Source: Bacillota bacterium (lineage in GTDB: Bacteria; Bacillota_E; Sulfobacillia; Sulfobacillales; JAIMBI01). From it: DNA of 17,098 bases. Shown piece by piece: positions 7,273 through 15,161 of the stretch. A model generated the notes under the pieces. The model saw nothing but the letters and a program-made list of their open reading frames with translations. It was not told the DNA's origin and searched no databases. A program made the position numbers and the translations under genes. Position 1 is the stretch's first letter; each line of letters begins with the position of its first letter. The stretch spans positions 1 to 17,098 of the forward strand of contig JAKARZ010000040.1 in assembly GCA_021828405.1 (NCBI GenBank), written 5' to 3'.

Positions 7273-7473
7273 TCAATATATGGGGGGCTCGGGCCCCTGC
7301 GGGCCCTCGGATCCACTCCCCGGCGGATCCGGCTCATGCGGCACGCACAGGGTCCCCACGAACGCGCCTGCCGCAAACAGCGGCCAGCGCATCACCAGGA
7401 AGAAGATGCACAGCACGATCCAGGCGACCAGCCAGCCAAAGTGAAATCTGGTGATGCCCAGCATTTTTTCCAT
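7273..7473 (-). CDS. small membrane protein, unknown function
   Basis: A 66-residue protein from ATG 7473 (GAGGGG upstream). An alternative GTG start at 7488, preceded by GGGAGG, would add five residues. It has a short cytosolic-type N terminus, two closely spaced hydrophobic segments (about 13-32 and 36-48), and a tail rich in Pro, Gly and Glu ending in PPIY. I do not recognise a family. It precedes the FlaR-like kinase gene on the same strand. Good start sites on both options and clear membrane segments support a real gene, but conservation is untested. Confidence 0.6.
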   Translation of the reverse strand: MEKMLGITRFHFGWLVAWIVLCIFFLVMRWPLFAAGAFVGTLCVPHEPDPPGSGSEGPQGPEPPIY

Positions 7474-7616
7474 AGCAGCGCCCCTCACTTCACGCCTCCC
7501 CCATCCCCAACTTTGGGCTCCACTGGGATGGATTCCCGAGGTGTTCGGCTATCGTGCAAGGACTCCTGTTATTGGGCACCACTTTTTCACCGATACGCGC
7601 ACCACGGACCTTGCGC

Positions 7617-9124
7617 TCAGGCTTCCTCGGCGATGCGCCGCAGCAACCACTCCCGCAGCTCCCCCTCGAAGACCTTGCCCCCGAGCCGAGAGGCAGAGCG
7701 CTCAAAATTTCCACGCGCCCCGGTCCGCCAGGAAGGTTTGAACGTCCTGGACGGTGAGCGAAAAACCGTCCATTGGCATCACCCCCGCGCACGCTCCCCC
7801 AGCGCGGCGTCGGGCATCGCCACCAGCGCCACGTCCCGCACCGGCTCGTGCTGGCCGAGCCAGTCATCAACTCCCTGGGGGAAGATGTTCTGCCCGCCCT
7901 AGCGAATCATGTCCTTCTTGCGCCCATGACGTGGAGATAGCCCTATGCGTCGTACATGCCGAGGTCTCCGGTGTGCTGGTAGCCCTCCCAGCGCCCGCCG
8001 TATTCTTCATCGTGGAACGTCGCCTGGTCATCGTCGGGACTGTCCCAGTCCCCGTGGTGCCCGTTCCAGATAAGAATCTCCCTGATCTCGCCCAGCCCCA
8101 GCCGCTCTCCCGCCGCATCCACCACCAGCACGTCGAATCCCGGAGACGGCACCCCGGCAGCTTGGCCAGATGTTCCGCGCCGATGCCCGGGAGACTGGGG
8201 CTCATGCACCCGCGCTCACCCCCCCCCCGCAACGGAGCTCCCGAATCGCTCACCCGGCGCAAGGTTGGTGGCGCCCGCTCCCTGTAGCCAGGGTTCGTGA
8301 CCAGGCGCGTGCGCAAAACCGCCGTCGACGTCCAGAGGGGGACACCCATCTCCTCGATGAAGGCCAGTGCCGTGTCTCCGTCAAACGCGGTGAGATACAC
8401 GGACGCGCCGGCTGTGTAGAGGGGAACGTGCACGCCCCAGAGACGGCCGGACCTCCTGACAGGGTCCCTCACGAGGCGCGTGTCAGACACCGTGTGCCCG
8501 GCCCGCTCCGCGATGCAGACGCTGAACCCGTCCAGGGGGGGTGCGCCGCAAGATTTTCGGCACCCCGGTGGTGCCCGAGGTGGGCAACGGCTCATGCACG
8601 CGCAAGGGGTCGGTTCGGAGATACCCCAAGACCTGCCGCTGCTAGGACTCCCACCGCGAGCCGTCCAGCAGGTCGGCGAAGTCGTGCATCCCCGGCGGGA
8701 CGGTGTCCCCCGGCGCGATCCGCACGTACACGGTGAGTTCCGGCTGCGCTGCCTGGTACCAGGCGGCGAGGTCGCCGCCGTGCTAGGCCGACACCGTCAC
8801 GGCCACCCGGGGCGAAGTTTCCAAAGCACGCCGACCGTCCCGACCCGCCCCAGATCGAGGCTCATCCCCAGATGCTGCCGCGACAGCGCGGACGTGGCGA
8901 AATCCAGATAGACGCTCTCGTACACCACGGGCTGTTACGACACCAGGACTGAGCCCGACTGTGCGCCGCTGTGCAGGAGATTGACGATGAGGGTGTCGAC
9001 GTCGGCCGCCACCGCCGCCCACGTGCGATGGCGGCGCAGAGGCTGCCGTGCCGCGCCGCGTATCAACAAAGGCGGCGCGCCCCCCGTGGCGCGCCGCCTT
9101 CCGCTGCAACAGGTCCCACTCCAC
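7617..9124 (-). pseudogene. AMP-dependent acyl-CoA synthetase/ligase, heavily disrupted
   Basis: Pieces of one ANL-family adenylating enzyme appear in the correct order over about 1.5 kb but in changing frames. They are an N-terminal LLQRKAARHGGRAAFVD, then TWAAVAADVDTLIVNLLHSG, the ATP-binding P-loop TSGTTGVPKIL (about 8549-8582), GDTALAFIEEMGVPLWTS, SPGFDVLVVDAAGERLGLGE with QHTGDLGMYD, the hinge GRKKDMIR.GGQNIFP (about 7880-7927), and a terminal KVFEGELREWLL ending at TGA 7617-7619. In-frame stops occur at 8935-8937 (TAA), 8783-8785, 8642-8644, 7943-7945 and 7899-7901 (all TAG). Frameshifts are needed near 9040, between 8937 and 8820, at a seven-C run near 8535, around 8150 and at a TTTT run near 7708. 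No product can be made. When intact it would have activated a carboxylic acid to its CoA ester, in keeping with the acyl-CoA genes nearby. The catalytic lysine region is not preserved as a readable motif. Confidence 0.9.
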
Positions 9125-9258
9125 TCAGTCAGCGTGGCGCCCCCCGAGCCGGCGCGCGATACAATGTGCCTTGCTGCACAGCTCCCCCCCACCCGCAGCG
9201 CAGGCCATTGGGGCGTGTTTCGCGGTGCACCGGGCAAGGGCCTGCCGGGCCGCCCAGG

Positions 9259-9528
9259 CTAAGACTTGTAGTAATCGCGATTCTGCTGAATGGCCTCTTG
9301 GAATTCTTCTGGCAACTCGTCGTCCATGAAGATCGCCTCCACCGGACACTCGGGCACGCATGCGCCGCAATCGATGCATACGTCGGGGTCGATGTAGAGT
9401 TGGGGGGAGGCCTCGAACGCCTCGACACCGTCGATGGTCTTCGCCGGGTGGATGCAATCCACCGGGCACACTTCCACACAGCTCTGGTCCTTTTCGTCAA
9501 CACAGCGCCGCGTAATAACGTGGGGCAT
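9259..9528 (-). CDS. ferredoxin, 7Fe ([3Fe-4S][4Fe-4S]) type
   Basis: An 89-residue protein starting at ATG 9528, with TAGGAGGA just upstream. The longer open frame is not needed. Cysteines at 9, 17, 21 and 25 (C-x7-C-x3-C-P-V-D-C) and at 51, 54, 57 and 61 (C-x2-C-x2-C-x3-C-P) form the two cluster motifs. The wide spacing in the first motif fits a [3Fe-4S] cluster and the second motif a [4Fe-4S] cluster, as in Thermus- and Azotobacter-type ferredoxins. The acidic C-terminal extension (DDELPEEFQEAIQQ) is usual in Bacillota homologues. It is a soluble low-potential electron carrier, transcribed alone from the promoter at 9571-9599. Confidence 0.95.
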   Translation of the reverse strand: MPHVITRRCVDEKDQSCVEVCPVDCIHPAKTIDGVEAFEASPQLYIDPDVCIDCGACVPECPVEAIFMDDELPEEFQEAIQQNRDYYKS

Positions 9529-9570
9529 ATCCGTCCTCCTAAACGTGTCCAAGTGTACAAGACTGCCCGT

Positions 9571-9599
9571 AGTATAGCCGACGGACGCCCGGGTGTCTG
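9571..9599 (-). promoter_or_regulatory. ferredoxin gene promoter
   Basis: On the - strand, TATACT (9571-9576) lies 17 bases downstream of CAGACA (9594-9599, matching GACA of TTGACA). The -10 box is about 43 bases upstream of the ferredoxin ATG. Confidence 0.55.
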
Positions 9600-9791
9600 T
9601 GGTTTCCCCGCCGGCTGGACGGCATCGGCGCATTGTGCCACACTGCCTACTAGCGCACAGGATTGAGACTCGGCATAATGCTGGATTCAGCCGACCCCGA
9701 TCGGCGGATTTTTTGTCTCTGTCGGGATGGGTCGTACGGCAGTCGATGCGCCGGGTCGCGCCAACGAGGCAAAGGCAAGGAGGCGACGAAG

Positions 9792-10088
9792 ATGGCGGAT
9801 GAAGGACACACGTGGGATCGGGTAAGCGGGCTCGCGCTGGGGCTCCTTGTGGGCGTGGCGGCAGGACTGCTGTTTGCCCCCCGATCTGGCCAGGAGACCC
9901 GTGACACCATTAAGAAGAAGGCCCGGGATTCAGCCGACCAGTTGCGGCAGACGGTCGTGGATCCGGTGGTCGGCCAGTTGAAGACCACCGTCCTGGACCC
10001 GGTCGTTGACCAGGGGCGACGCCTGTGGAGCCACGAGACGCAGCTGCCAGCCAGCGGCGCGGACGCCTCGGCGCCCGCCGAGAGCTGA
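9792..10088 (+). CDS. YtxH-like membrane protein
   Basis: A 98-residue protein starting at ATG 9792, with AAGGAGG upstream. Residues 12-29 form one membrane segment that contains the YtxH hallmark GLLVGVAAGLLFAPRSGQETR: a glycine-rich helix followed at once by FAPRSG and a charged helix. After it come DTIKKKARDSADQLRQ and a short internal duplication (TVVDPVVGQ then TVLDPVVDQ), consistent with an extended amphipathic helix, then a Ser/Ala-rich tail. YtxH proteins are small envelope or stress-associated proteins of Bacillota without a defined activity. The next gene starts one base after its stop, so the two are surely co-translated. Confidence 0.85.
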   Translation: MADEGHTWDRVSGLALGLLVGVAAGLLFAPRSGQETRDTIKKKARDSADQLRQTVVDPVVGQLKTTVLDPVVDQGRRLWSHETQLPASGADASAPAES

Positions 10089-10089
10089 C

Positions 10090-10506
10090 GTGACGCCAGG
10101 AACCGATTCCACATGGCTGCTGATCATCCTCGGGTTCATCGCCTTGGTGGGACTGGCGGGATTAGTCCTGTTGGGCTCTCTGGTCCGACTGGTGTTGCGC
10201 TTGGAAAAGCAGTTGACGGCGGGGCTCGACGAGGTGCGCACGGAACTGGTCGCCACCGCGGAGCAAGTGCGCACCACGAGTCGCCAGGTGGGGGTCGTGT
10301 TGGGCGAGGTGAGCCGGGGAGCGCGTTACGCCTCGATGGCCGTCGAGATTTGGCGGCTGTGGCGCCACCGCACCCCCGCCGCCCCGGCCACCCTGCGACG
10401 CACGCTGTGGACCCGGGTGGGCATTCCCCTCGGCGTACTTGCGGTCAAGGCGCTAGCGGCCCGCCGCCCGCCCGCGCCGGGCGGCCCGCCCGCTCCCTCT
10501 GCGTAG
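10090..10506 (+). CDS. single-pass membrane protein, DUF948-like, partner of YtxH
   Basis: A 138-residue protein starting at GTG 10090, one base after the ytxH TGA (positions 10086-10088). The position suggests termination-reinitiation rather than a strong ribosome site. A membrane helix at about residues 9-31 is followed by a long heptad-like segment (LEKQLTAGLDEVRTELVATA, then TTSRQVGVVLGEVSRG), which is the arrangement of DUF948 proteins commonly found next to YtxH. A second hydrophobic stretch near IPLGVLAVKALA and a Pro/Ala-rich tail end the protein. The DUF948 label is based on topology and gene order rather than a strong motif. Function unknown, probably envelope-related. Confidence 0.7.
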   Translation: MTPGTDSTWLLIILGFIALVGLAGLVLLGSLVRLVLRLEKQLTAGLDEVRTELVATAEQVRTTSRQVGVVLGEVSRGARYASMAVEIWRLWRHRTPAAPATLRRTLWTRVGIPLGVLAVKALAARRPPAPGGPPAPSA

Positions 10507-10530
10507 AAACGGTGGGCGCGCAAGTTCAAG

Positions 10531-10767
10531 TCAGGAGCCCGAACGGCGACGGCGCTCGCGGCGAGGCCGGGCCTTCAACTCCCGCGGGCTTCGGTTCCCG
10601 CCTTTGATCACGGTCAGGTGGGGACGCACCGGGCGCCGTGGTCCGTATTTGTTTTCTTTCACGGAGACACGCCACGCGATCCACACCAGCACCGCCACAC
10701 ACGCCACCAGACCAATGCCGATGCCATAGATCGTGGCTTGAACCATGGGAATGTGCCACCCTGACAT
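10531..10767 (-). CDS. small single-TM protein with basic tail
   Basis: A 78-residue protein. ATG at 10767 has GGGAGGCGG at good spacing, and the longer open frame upstream would include the promoter. Residues 9-31 (IYGIGIGLVACVAVLVWIAW) form one membrane helix. The remainder is strongly basic (about 12 Arg in the last 35 residues) and so should lie in the cytoplasm. I do not recognise a family. It converges on the YtxH/DUF948 pair with only 24 bases between stops and no visible terminator. Confidence 0.65.
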   Translation of the reverse strand: MSGWHIPMVQATIYGIGIGLVACVAVLVWIAWRVSVKENKYGPRRPVRPHLTVIKGGNRSPRELKARPRRERRRRSGS

Positions 10768-10822
10768 TCGATCCGCCTCCCGTCTGGAGTGAGTGTGCCC
10801 AAAGCGCCTGGAAGTACCATCT

Positions 10823-10852
10823 ATTTTATCCGTATCGATGCCAACTTCGCAA
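10823..10852 (-). promoter_or_regulatory. promoter of the small single-TM gene
   Basis: On the - strand, TTGCGA (10847-10852), an 18-base spacer, then TAAAAT (10823-10828). The predicted RNA start is about 50 bases upstream of the ATG at 10767. Confidence 0.55.
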
Positions 10853-10959
10853 GCCTCGCCGGGCGCTGTGCGCACTGGATACCCGCGTCAGCATGTTTCC
10901 GCACGCGGATAACTTGGCGGCCGCGAAGCCCCGCTCGGGGGGCGACGCAGTGTCGGCGG

Positions 10960-11904
10960 CTACGGGCCGGGGTCTCTGACGGCCATCCGCACAGCGGCGC
11001 CGTCCACCCAGCGTGGCTCCCCTGCGGGAGGCTTCACCAAATACTCGACGGAGGCGCCTTCGGTCCTCGACTCCAGGATCTCATACACGCGAGCGTCCCG
11101 GGCCAGCCGGACACGCCCGCCCGCCGGCAGCAGCGCGGCGGCGGGTGACTCGGTCGTCTCCCCCGGCAACAAGCGCGGCCGGTCGCCAAACGACATTTCC
11201 ACAACCTGCCCCGTCACGAATCGGGCACCGGCTCCCGCGAAGAATGCCACCGCCGCCGCCACGTCCGCCCCGCTGGGCCGCTTTCGGCCGGGATCCCGCG
11301 CCTCCTTGTCCCGAGCGTGGATGTCGCTCGGGCACACCATGTTGGCCGTCACCCCATAACGGGCCTCCTCGAGCGCCCAGGTTCGCGTGAGCGAGGCAAG
11401 CGCTGCCTTGGCGGCGGCGTAGGCGCCTCGCCCCGTCCACCCGCTCGCCGCACCCGCACCCACCGCCCCCAAGTTAACGATGCGGCCGTCGCGGCTGTCA
11501 CGGAGGGCGGGCAAGAGCCGCTGCGTTAGGCGCACCCCGCCCCCCACATTCCCCTCCCAGAGGAGCCTCATCGTCTCCAAAGGCACGTCCGCCAAGGACT
11601 GCCGCGCCCGCCGAAATGGCCCGGCATTATTGACCAAGACGCGCAAGACCGCCCCCTCGCTCTTCAACATGGCCAACACGGCGTCATCGGTCGTAGGATC
11701 CGCCGGGTCCCACCCCACCACCCGCACCGGCCGCTGGGCCGCCTCGCTGACTTGGCCCGCCCATGTTGCCGCGCCGGCATCCACCTGCCGCGTCGTCGCG
11801 ATCACGCCCAGTCCGGCCACCGCCAGACGCTCCGCGATGGACCGACCCAAACCATGCACCCCGGCCGTCACCACGGCCCAAGCCTCGGGGGTCTCGATTG
11901 GCAC
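10960..11904 (-). CDS. short-chain dehydrogenase/reductase with C-terminal extension
   Basis: A 314-residue protein. The start GTG at 11904 follows AAAGGGGG. The SDR domain (about 8-240) has the cofactor loop TAGVHGLG (13-20), NNAGPF (92-97), and the YxxxK pair Tyr162/Lys166 in GAYAAAKAALASLTR, ending with the usual FVTGQVVEMSFG. The catalytic Ser expected in the strand before Tyr162 is replaced: the segment reads NLGAVGAGAASGW, with Ala or Gly at the aligned positions. The last 70 or so residues are extra. They include GGRVRLARDARVYEILESR and YLVKPPAGEPRWVDGAAV, which look like a small beta-barrel (SH3/tudor-like). It is probably an NAD(P)-binding oxidoreductase of FabG type, substrate unknown. 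It is divergent from a second SDR gene 145 bases away. Confidence 0.87.
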   Translation of the reverse strand: MPIETPEAWAVVTAGVHGLGRSIAERLAVAGLGVIATTRQVDAGAATWAGQVSEAAQRPVRVVGWDPADPTTDDAVLAMLKSEGAVLRVLVNNAGPFRRARQSLADVPLETMRLLWEGNVGGGVRLTQRLLPALRDSRDGRIVNLGAVGAGAASGWTGRGAYAAAKAALASLTRTWALEEARYGVTANMVCPSDIHARDKEARDPGRKRPSGADVAAAVAFFAGAGARFVTGQVVEMSFGDRPRLLPGETTESPAAALLPAGGRVRLARDARVYEILESRTEGASVEYLVKPPAGEPRWVDGAAVRMAVRDPGP

Positions 11905-12049
11905 CGCCGCCCCCTTTCGCCGGATCAGCCTCCCGCCCTCACTCGGCGCCTCACCGCCGACCGCTCCGACTGAGCAGCGCGTTATGCTATATGGTAGTGG
12001 CCATCCGGGCCAGGGTCCAGTGCCGGCCTGACGAGAAAGGCAGGTGCTT

Positions 12050-12793
12050 GTGGAAAACACGGGCAGCCAGTCCGGTCGCCCCGGCCGTTATCTCATCGTT
12101 GGTGCGTCCGGGCGACTCGGCGCCGCACTGGCCGCGCGACTCGCCGAGACAGGCGCCGAACTGGCGCTGGTGGCGCGCACGCCAGCCCCGCTGGAGCGCG
12201 TCCGCATGGCGCTGCCCGCGTCCGCGGTGGCGCAGCACGCGGTCTGCGACGTGGTGGACGCGGCGGCCGTTCGAGCGTTGGCCGACCGCCTGCACCGCGA
12301 CGGCGAGGCGTTCGACGGGATTGTGCATGCCGCCGGACACTTGGCCGGCGGGCCGCTGTTCGACATGGATCAGCGGTCGGTGCGCGCGGTGCTCGACACC
12401 GCGGTTTTGGGCGCCCATTGGATTGCGCAGGCGTTTCTGCCGCCCATGGTCGCGCGCGGCCGCGGGCGGTTGGTCCTCGTCGCCGCGGCTGCGGTGGCCC
12501 CGAGTGCCGGGGCCACCGCCCGAGGCACGTCCGTTCCGTACGTCGTGGCTAAATCGGGGCTAGCCGTATTTGGCCGGGCACTCAGCGCTGAATTGGCGGG
12601 CACCGGGGTGTCGGTGTCCGTGGTGTACCCGCCTACTTTTGAAGAGTCGGCGCGGCCTGGAGTTCTGTCGGCCGCGGCCGTGGCTGACTCGCTGCTCGTG
12701 CTGCTGACTCTGGGCACCCCTGCCATTTCGGAGTTGGTGCTCGCCCCGGGGCTGGGCGAGCCACAAGCCGGACCGGCGAGCGAATCGCTCTAA
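12050..12793 (+). CDS. short-chain dehydrogenase/reductase
   Basis: A 247-residue protein, taking GTG at 12050. GTG at 12044 is equally possible, since the AAAGGCAGGTG site could serve either. The fold marks are GASGRLG (18-24), a D-V motif after the third strand (VCDVVD), HAAG (93-96, in place of NNAG) and the Tyr164/Lys168 pair in YVVAKSGLAVFGRALSAEL. The strand that normally ends in the catalytic Ser reads LVLVAAAAVAPSAG, so a serine is present but displaced. The late segment VSVVYPPTFEES resembles ketosphinganine reductase-like SDRs. Substrate unknown. The 145-base divergent region between the two SDR genes has an AT-rich core (TTATGCTATATGG near 11991) that probably holds -10 elements, but I cannot fix a -35. 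Confidence 0.85.
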   Translation: MENTGSQSGRPGRYLIVGASGRLGAALAARLAETGAELALVARTPAPLERVRMALPASAVAQHAVCDVVDAAAVRALADRLHRDGEAFDGIVHAAGHLAGGPLFDMDQRSVRAVLDTAVLGAHWIAQAFLPPMVARGRGRLVLVAAAAVAPSAGATARGTSVPYVVAKSGLAVFGRALSAELAGTGVSVSVVYPPTFEESARPGVLSAAAVADSLLVLLTLGTPAISELVLAPGLGEPQAGPASESL

Positions 12794-12833
12794 CGCCGCG
12801 ACGTGCCGAGGAAACGCAAGAGGAGATGAGATT

Positions 12834-13229
12834 ATGTGGCGTTGTGAAGCGTGCGAGACCACGATCCCGGCCGACAGTGCCTTTTGCCCATACTGCGGCC
12901 GCGCGGTGGCCGTGGAACCCCCGCCGCCGCGAACACTCGAGCCGCCGCGCGACCCGGAGTCGCCCGCCCTGCACAGCCCACCGCGGATGCGGCACGCTCT
13001 GACCGCACAAGCCCGGGAGGCCATGCGTGAGGCCCTCCCTCGCACGCTCGGGCTCGCCGGTCAGCCCATCGACCGCCTAGTCGCGCTGCTGGGCGGGGTT
13101 TTGACCGCCGTGGGATTTCTGGCGGTAGTCGCGGGGGGCCGCGGTGGTTACCCCTGGCTGGGGATCGGCCTTGCCGCGCTGGCGGTGGCCATTTATCTGC
13201 GCCTGGATCGGCCACCCCAGGACCGCTGA
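12834..13229 (+). CDS. zinc-ribbon membrane protein
   Basis: A 131-residue protein starting at ATG 12834 with AAGAGGAGA upstream. The N terminus is a compact zinc ribbon with two knuckles: C4-x2-C7 and C18-x2-C21 (CPYCGRA). A proline-rich linker (24-50) leads to a helical stretch and two membrane segments (about 83-100 and 106-122). This arrangement is common in uncharacterised bacterial proteins tagged as zinc-ribbon domain-containing. No catalytic residues are visible. It sits 40 bases after the SDR gene on the same strand and may share its message. Confidence 0.75.
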   Translation: MWRCEACETTIPADSAFCPYCGRAVAVEPPPPRTLEPPRDPESPALHSPPRMRHALTAQAREAMREALPRTLGLAGQPIDRLVALLGGVLTAVGFLAVVAGGRGGYPWLGIGLAALAVAIYLRLDRPPQDR

Positions 13230-13251
13230 CCGCCGCCATGTGTTGACAGTC

Positions 13252-13278
13252 ACCGAGATGCCCCGCCTTCATACCGTA
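13252..13278 (+). promoter_or_regulatory. candidate mother-cell sigma (SigK/SigE-like) promoter of asnB
   Basis: CATACCGTA at 13270-13278 fits the CATAnnnTA -10 pattern of B. subtilis SigK exactly and is close to the SigE -10 (CATACAnT). An AC dinucleotide lies at 13252-13253, 16 bases upstream, as in SigK promoters. The RNA would start near 13285, some 19 bases before the asnB ATG. A TTGACA at 13243-13248 has no matching -10 at 17 bases, so a housekeeping promoter is less likely. Confidence 0.4.
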
Positions 13279-13303
13279 TCTGCATGCGGCGGGAGGGACG
13301 CTC

Positions 13304-15157
13304 ATGTGCGGTATTGCGGGCGGCATCAACTTTCTCGGTCGGGACCCCACCCCGGGTCCCATTTTGGCGGCCATGGGGGAGCGCCTGGCATGCCGTGGGC
13401 CGGACGATCGGGCGGAGTGGCGCGCGCCAGGCATCGGGTGGGCCCATCGGCGCCTCACCGTCATCGATCCCGAGGGCGGGTGCCAGCCCATGCACCTTCC
13501 GGGACCCGATGGGCGGCCCGGGTGGTCGCTCGCGTACAACGGTGAGCTTTACAACACCGCGGAGCTGGCTCAGGACCTGGCGGCGCTGGGCCACCGCTTC
13601 CTTGGCCACTCGGACACCGAGGTGCTGCTCCACGCGCTCGCCGCGTGGGGCCCCGACGCGCTGGCGCGACTCAACGGGATTTTTGCCTTTGCCTTCTATG
13701 ACCACCGCCACCGGTCGTTTCTCATGGCGCGGGATCGACTGGGGGTGAAGCCTCTGTTCTTTGCCCGTCAGCCCCATGGGTTCCTGTTTGGGTCTGAGGT
13801 CAAGGCGCTGTTGGCACATCCCGCCGTGCCGACGGTCCTGGATGCTTGCGGCCTCACGGAACTTTTCGCCGTCGGACCAGCGCGCACCCCCGGCACGGGG
13901 ATCTTTCACCACGTGGAAGAACTCAGGGGCGGCGAATGCCTGCTGGCAACACGGGGGTCCGTCCGGCAGTGGCGCTACTGGCGCCTCGAAAGCCACGAAC
14001 ACCCCGATGACTTAGCCACCACCACAGCCACGGTGCGTGATCTGCTGGACGACGCCGTGCGCCGCCAGTTGGTGTCGGACGTGCCGCTCGTATCTCTGCT
14101 CTCCGGGGGACTCGACTCCAGCGCCGTGACGGCGTTTGCGACCCGAGAGCTGGCGCGGGCCGGGCGGCCTCGCCTGCACACGTTCTCCGTCGACTTCGTG
14201 GACCAGGCGCGCTTCTTTGAGGCGAGCGCCTTCCAGCGAAGTCTGGATGCCCCCTGGGCTCGCGAGATGGCTGCGTATCTCCAGACGGAGCACCACGAGG
14301 TGCTAATCGATACCCCTGAGCTGGTGGCGCATGCGGACGAGGCGCTCACGGCGCGGGACCATCCGGGCATGGCCGACATCGACATTTCTCTCCTGCTGTT
14401 CTGCCGAGCGATTCGGCAACACGCCGTGGTCGCCCTGTCGGGCGAGGCGGCCGACGAACTTTTCGGCGGATACCCGTGGTGCCACAGACCCGACGCGCTT
14501 GAGGCAGCCACCTTTCCGTGGGCTCGACGTCTGCCTGACCGTCTGGCCATTCTCGCGCCCGACGTGGTCGACGCATTGCAGCCAGAGGCCTATGTCGCGC
14601 AACGCTACGAGGAGGCGCTCGACGAAGTGCCGCGGCTTTCCGGCGAAACAGCCGCGGCCCGCCGCATCCGCGAGGTGCTCTACCTAAACCTCACCCGTTT
14701 TCTCCCGACGCTGCTCGACCGCAAGGACCGCATGAGCATGGCGGTGGGCCTCGAAGTGCGGGTGCCGTTCTGCGATCATCGGCTCGTAGACTACGTCTGG
14801 AACATCCCCTGGGCCTGGAAGAGCTATCTCGGTGAGCCCAAGGGTATTCTGCGCGAAGCCCTGGCGGGGGTTCTACCCGACGCCGTCCGCCGGCGGCAGA
14901 AGTCCCCCTACCCCACCACCCATCATCCCAGCTACGCCGACGCGTTTCGCCAACCCATGGCCGAGTTGCTGGACGACTGCTCATCGCCGCTCCGGCCGTT
15001 CTTGAACCGCGATGCCTTGCACAGACTGCTCCGGGCGGACCCCCGCTCTTGGTCGTTGCCGTGGTTCGGGCAGATGATGGGCGTCCCCGCCCTGTTCCTC
15101 TATCTCGTGCAGGCCGACCACTGGTTTCGGCAGAACCACATCACGGTGTCTCTCTAG
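13304..15157 (+). CDS. asnB: asparagine synthetase (glutamine-hydrolysing), AsnO-like
   Basis: A 617-residue class-II glutamine amidotransferase. The start ATG at 13304 has GGGAGGG upstream, and after Met removal Cys2 (MCGIAGG) becomes the N-terminal nucleophile. The glutaminase half shows RGPDD (31-35), YNGELYN (78-84) and GHSDTE (101-106). The synthetase half shows the PP-loop LSGGLDSS (266-273), SGEAADELFGGYPW and the late segment LLDRKDRMSM followed by EVRVPFCDHRLVDYVWNIPW. Length and these blocks match Bacillus AsnO (YisO) better than short AsnB. It makes asparagine from aspartate, glutamine and ATP. In B. subtilis, AsnO is a SigE-dependent sporulation enzyme, and the upstream promoter here is consistent with a similar use. 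It converges on the deformylase gene with 4 bases between stops. Confidence 0.96.
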   Translation: MCGIAGGINFLGRDPTPGPILAAMGERLACRGPDDRAEWRAPGIGWAHRRLTVIDPEGGCQPMHLPGPDGRPGWSLAYNGELYNTAELAQDLAALGHRFLGHSDTEVLLHALAAWGPDALARLNGIFAFAFYDHRHRSFLMARDRLGVKPLFFARQPHGFLFGSEVKALLAHPAVPTVLDACGLTELFAVGPARTPGTGIFHHVEELRGGECLLATRGSVRQWRYWRLESHEHPDDLATTTATVRDLLDDAVRRQLVSDVPLVSLLSGGLDSSAVTAFATRELARAGRPRLHTFSVDFVDQARFFEASAFQRSLDAPWAREMAAYLQTEHHEVLIDTPELVAHADEALTARDHPGMADIDISLLLFCRAIRQHAVVALSGEAADELFGGYPWCHRPDALEAATFPWARRLPDRLAILAPDVVDALQPEAYVAQRYEEALDEVPRLSGETAAARRIREVLYLNLTRFLPTLLDRKDRMSMAVGLEVRVPFCDHRLVDYVWNIPWAWKSYLGEPKGILREALAGVLPDAVRRRQKSPYPTTHHPSYADAFRQPMAELLDDCSSPLRPFLNRDALHRLLRADPRSWSLPWFGQMMGVPALFLYLVQADHWFRQNHITVSL

Positions 15158-15161
15158 CTCA

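Noticed and set aside
7899..8785. TAG recoding (suppressor or pyrrolysine-like) in the acyl-CoA ligase, since four stops are TAG
   Set aside because: The same region also needs several frameshifts and has a TAA stop, so decay explains it better.
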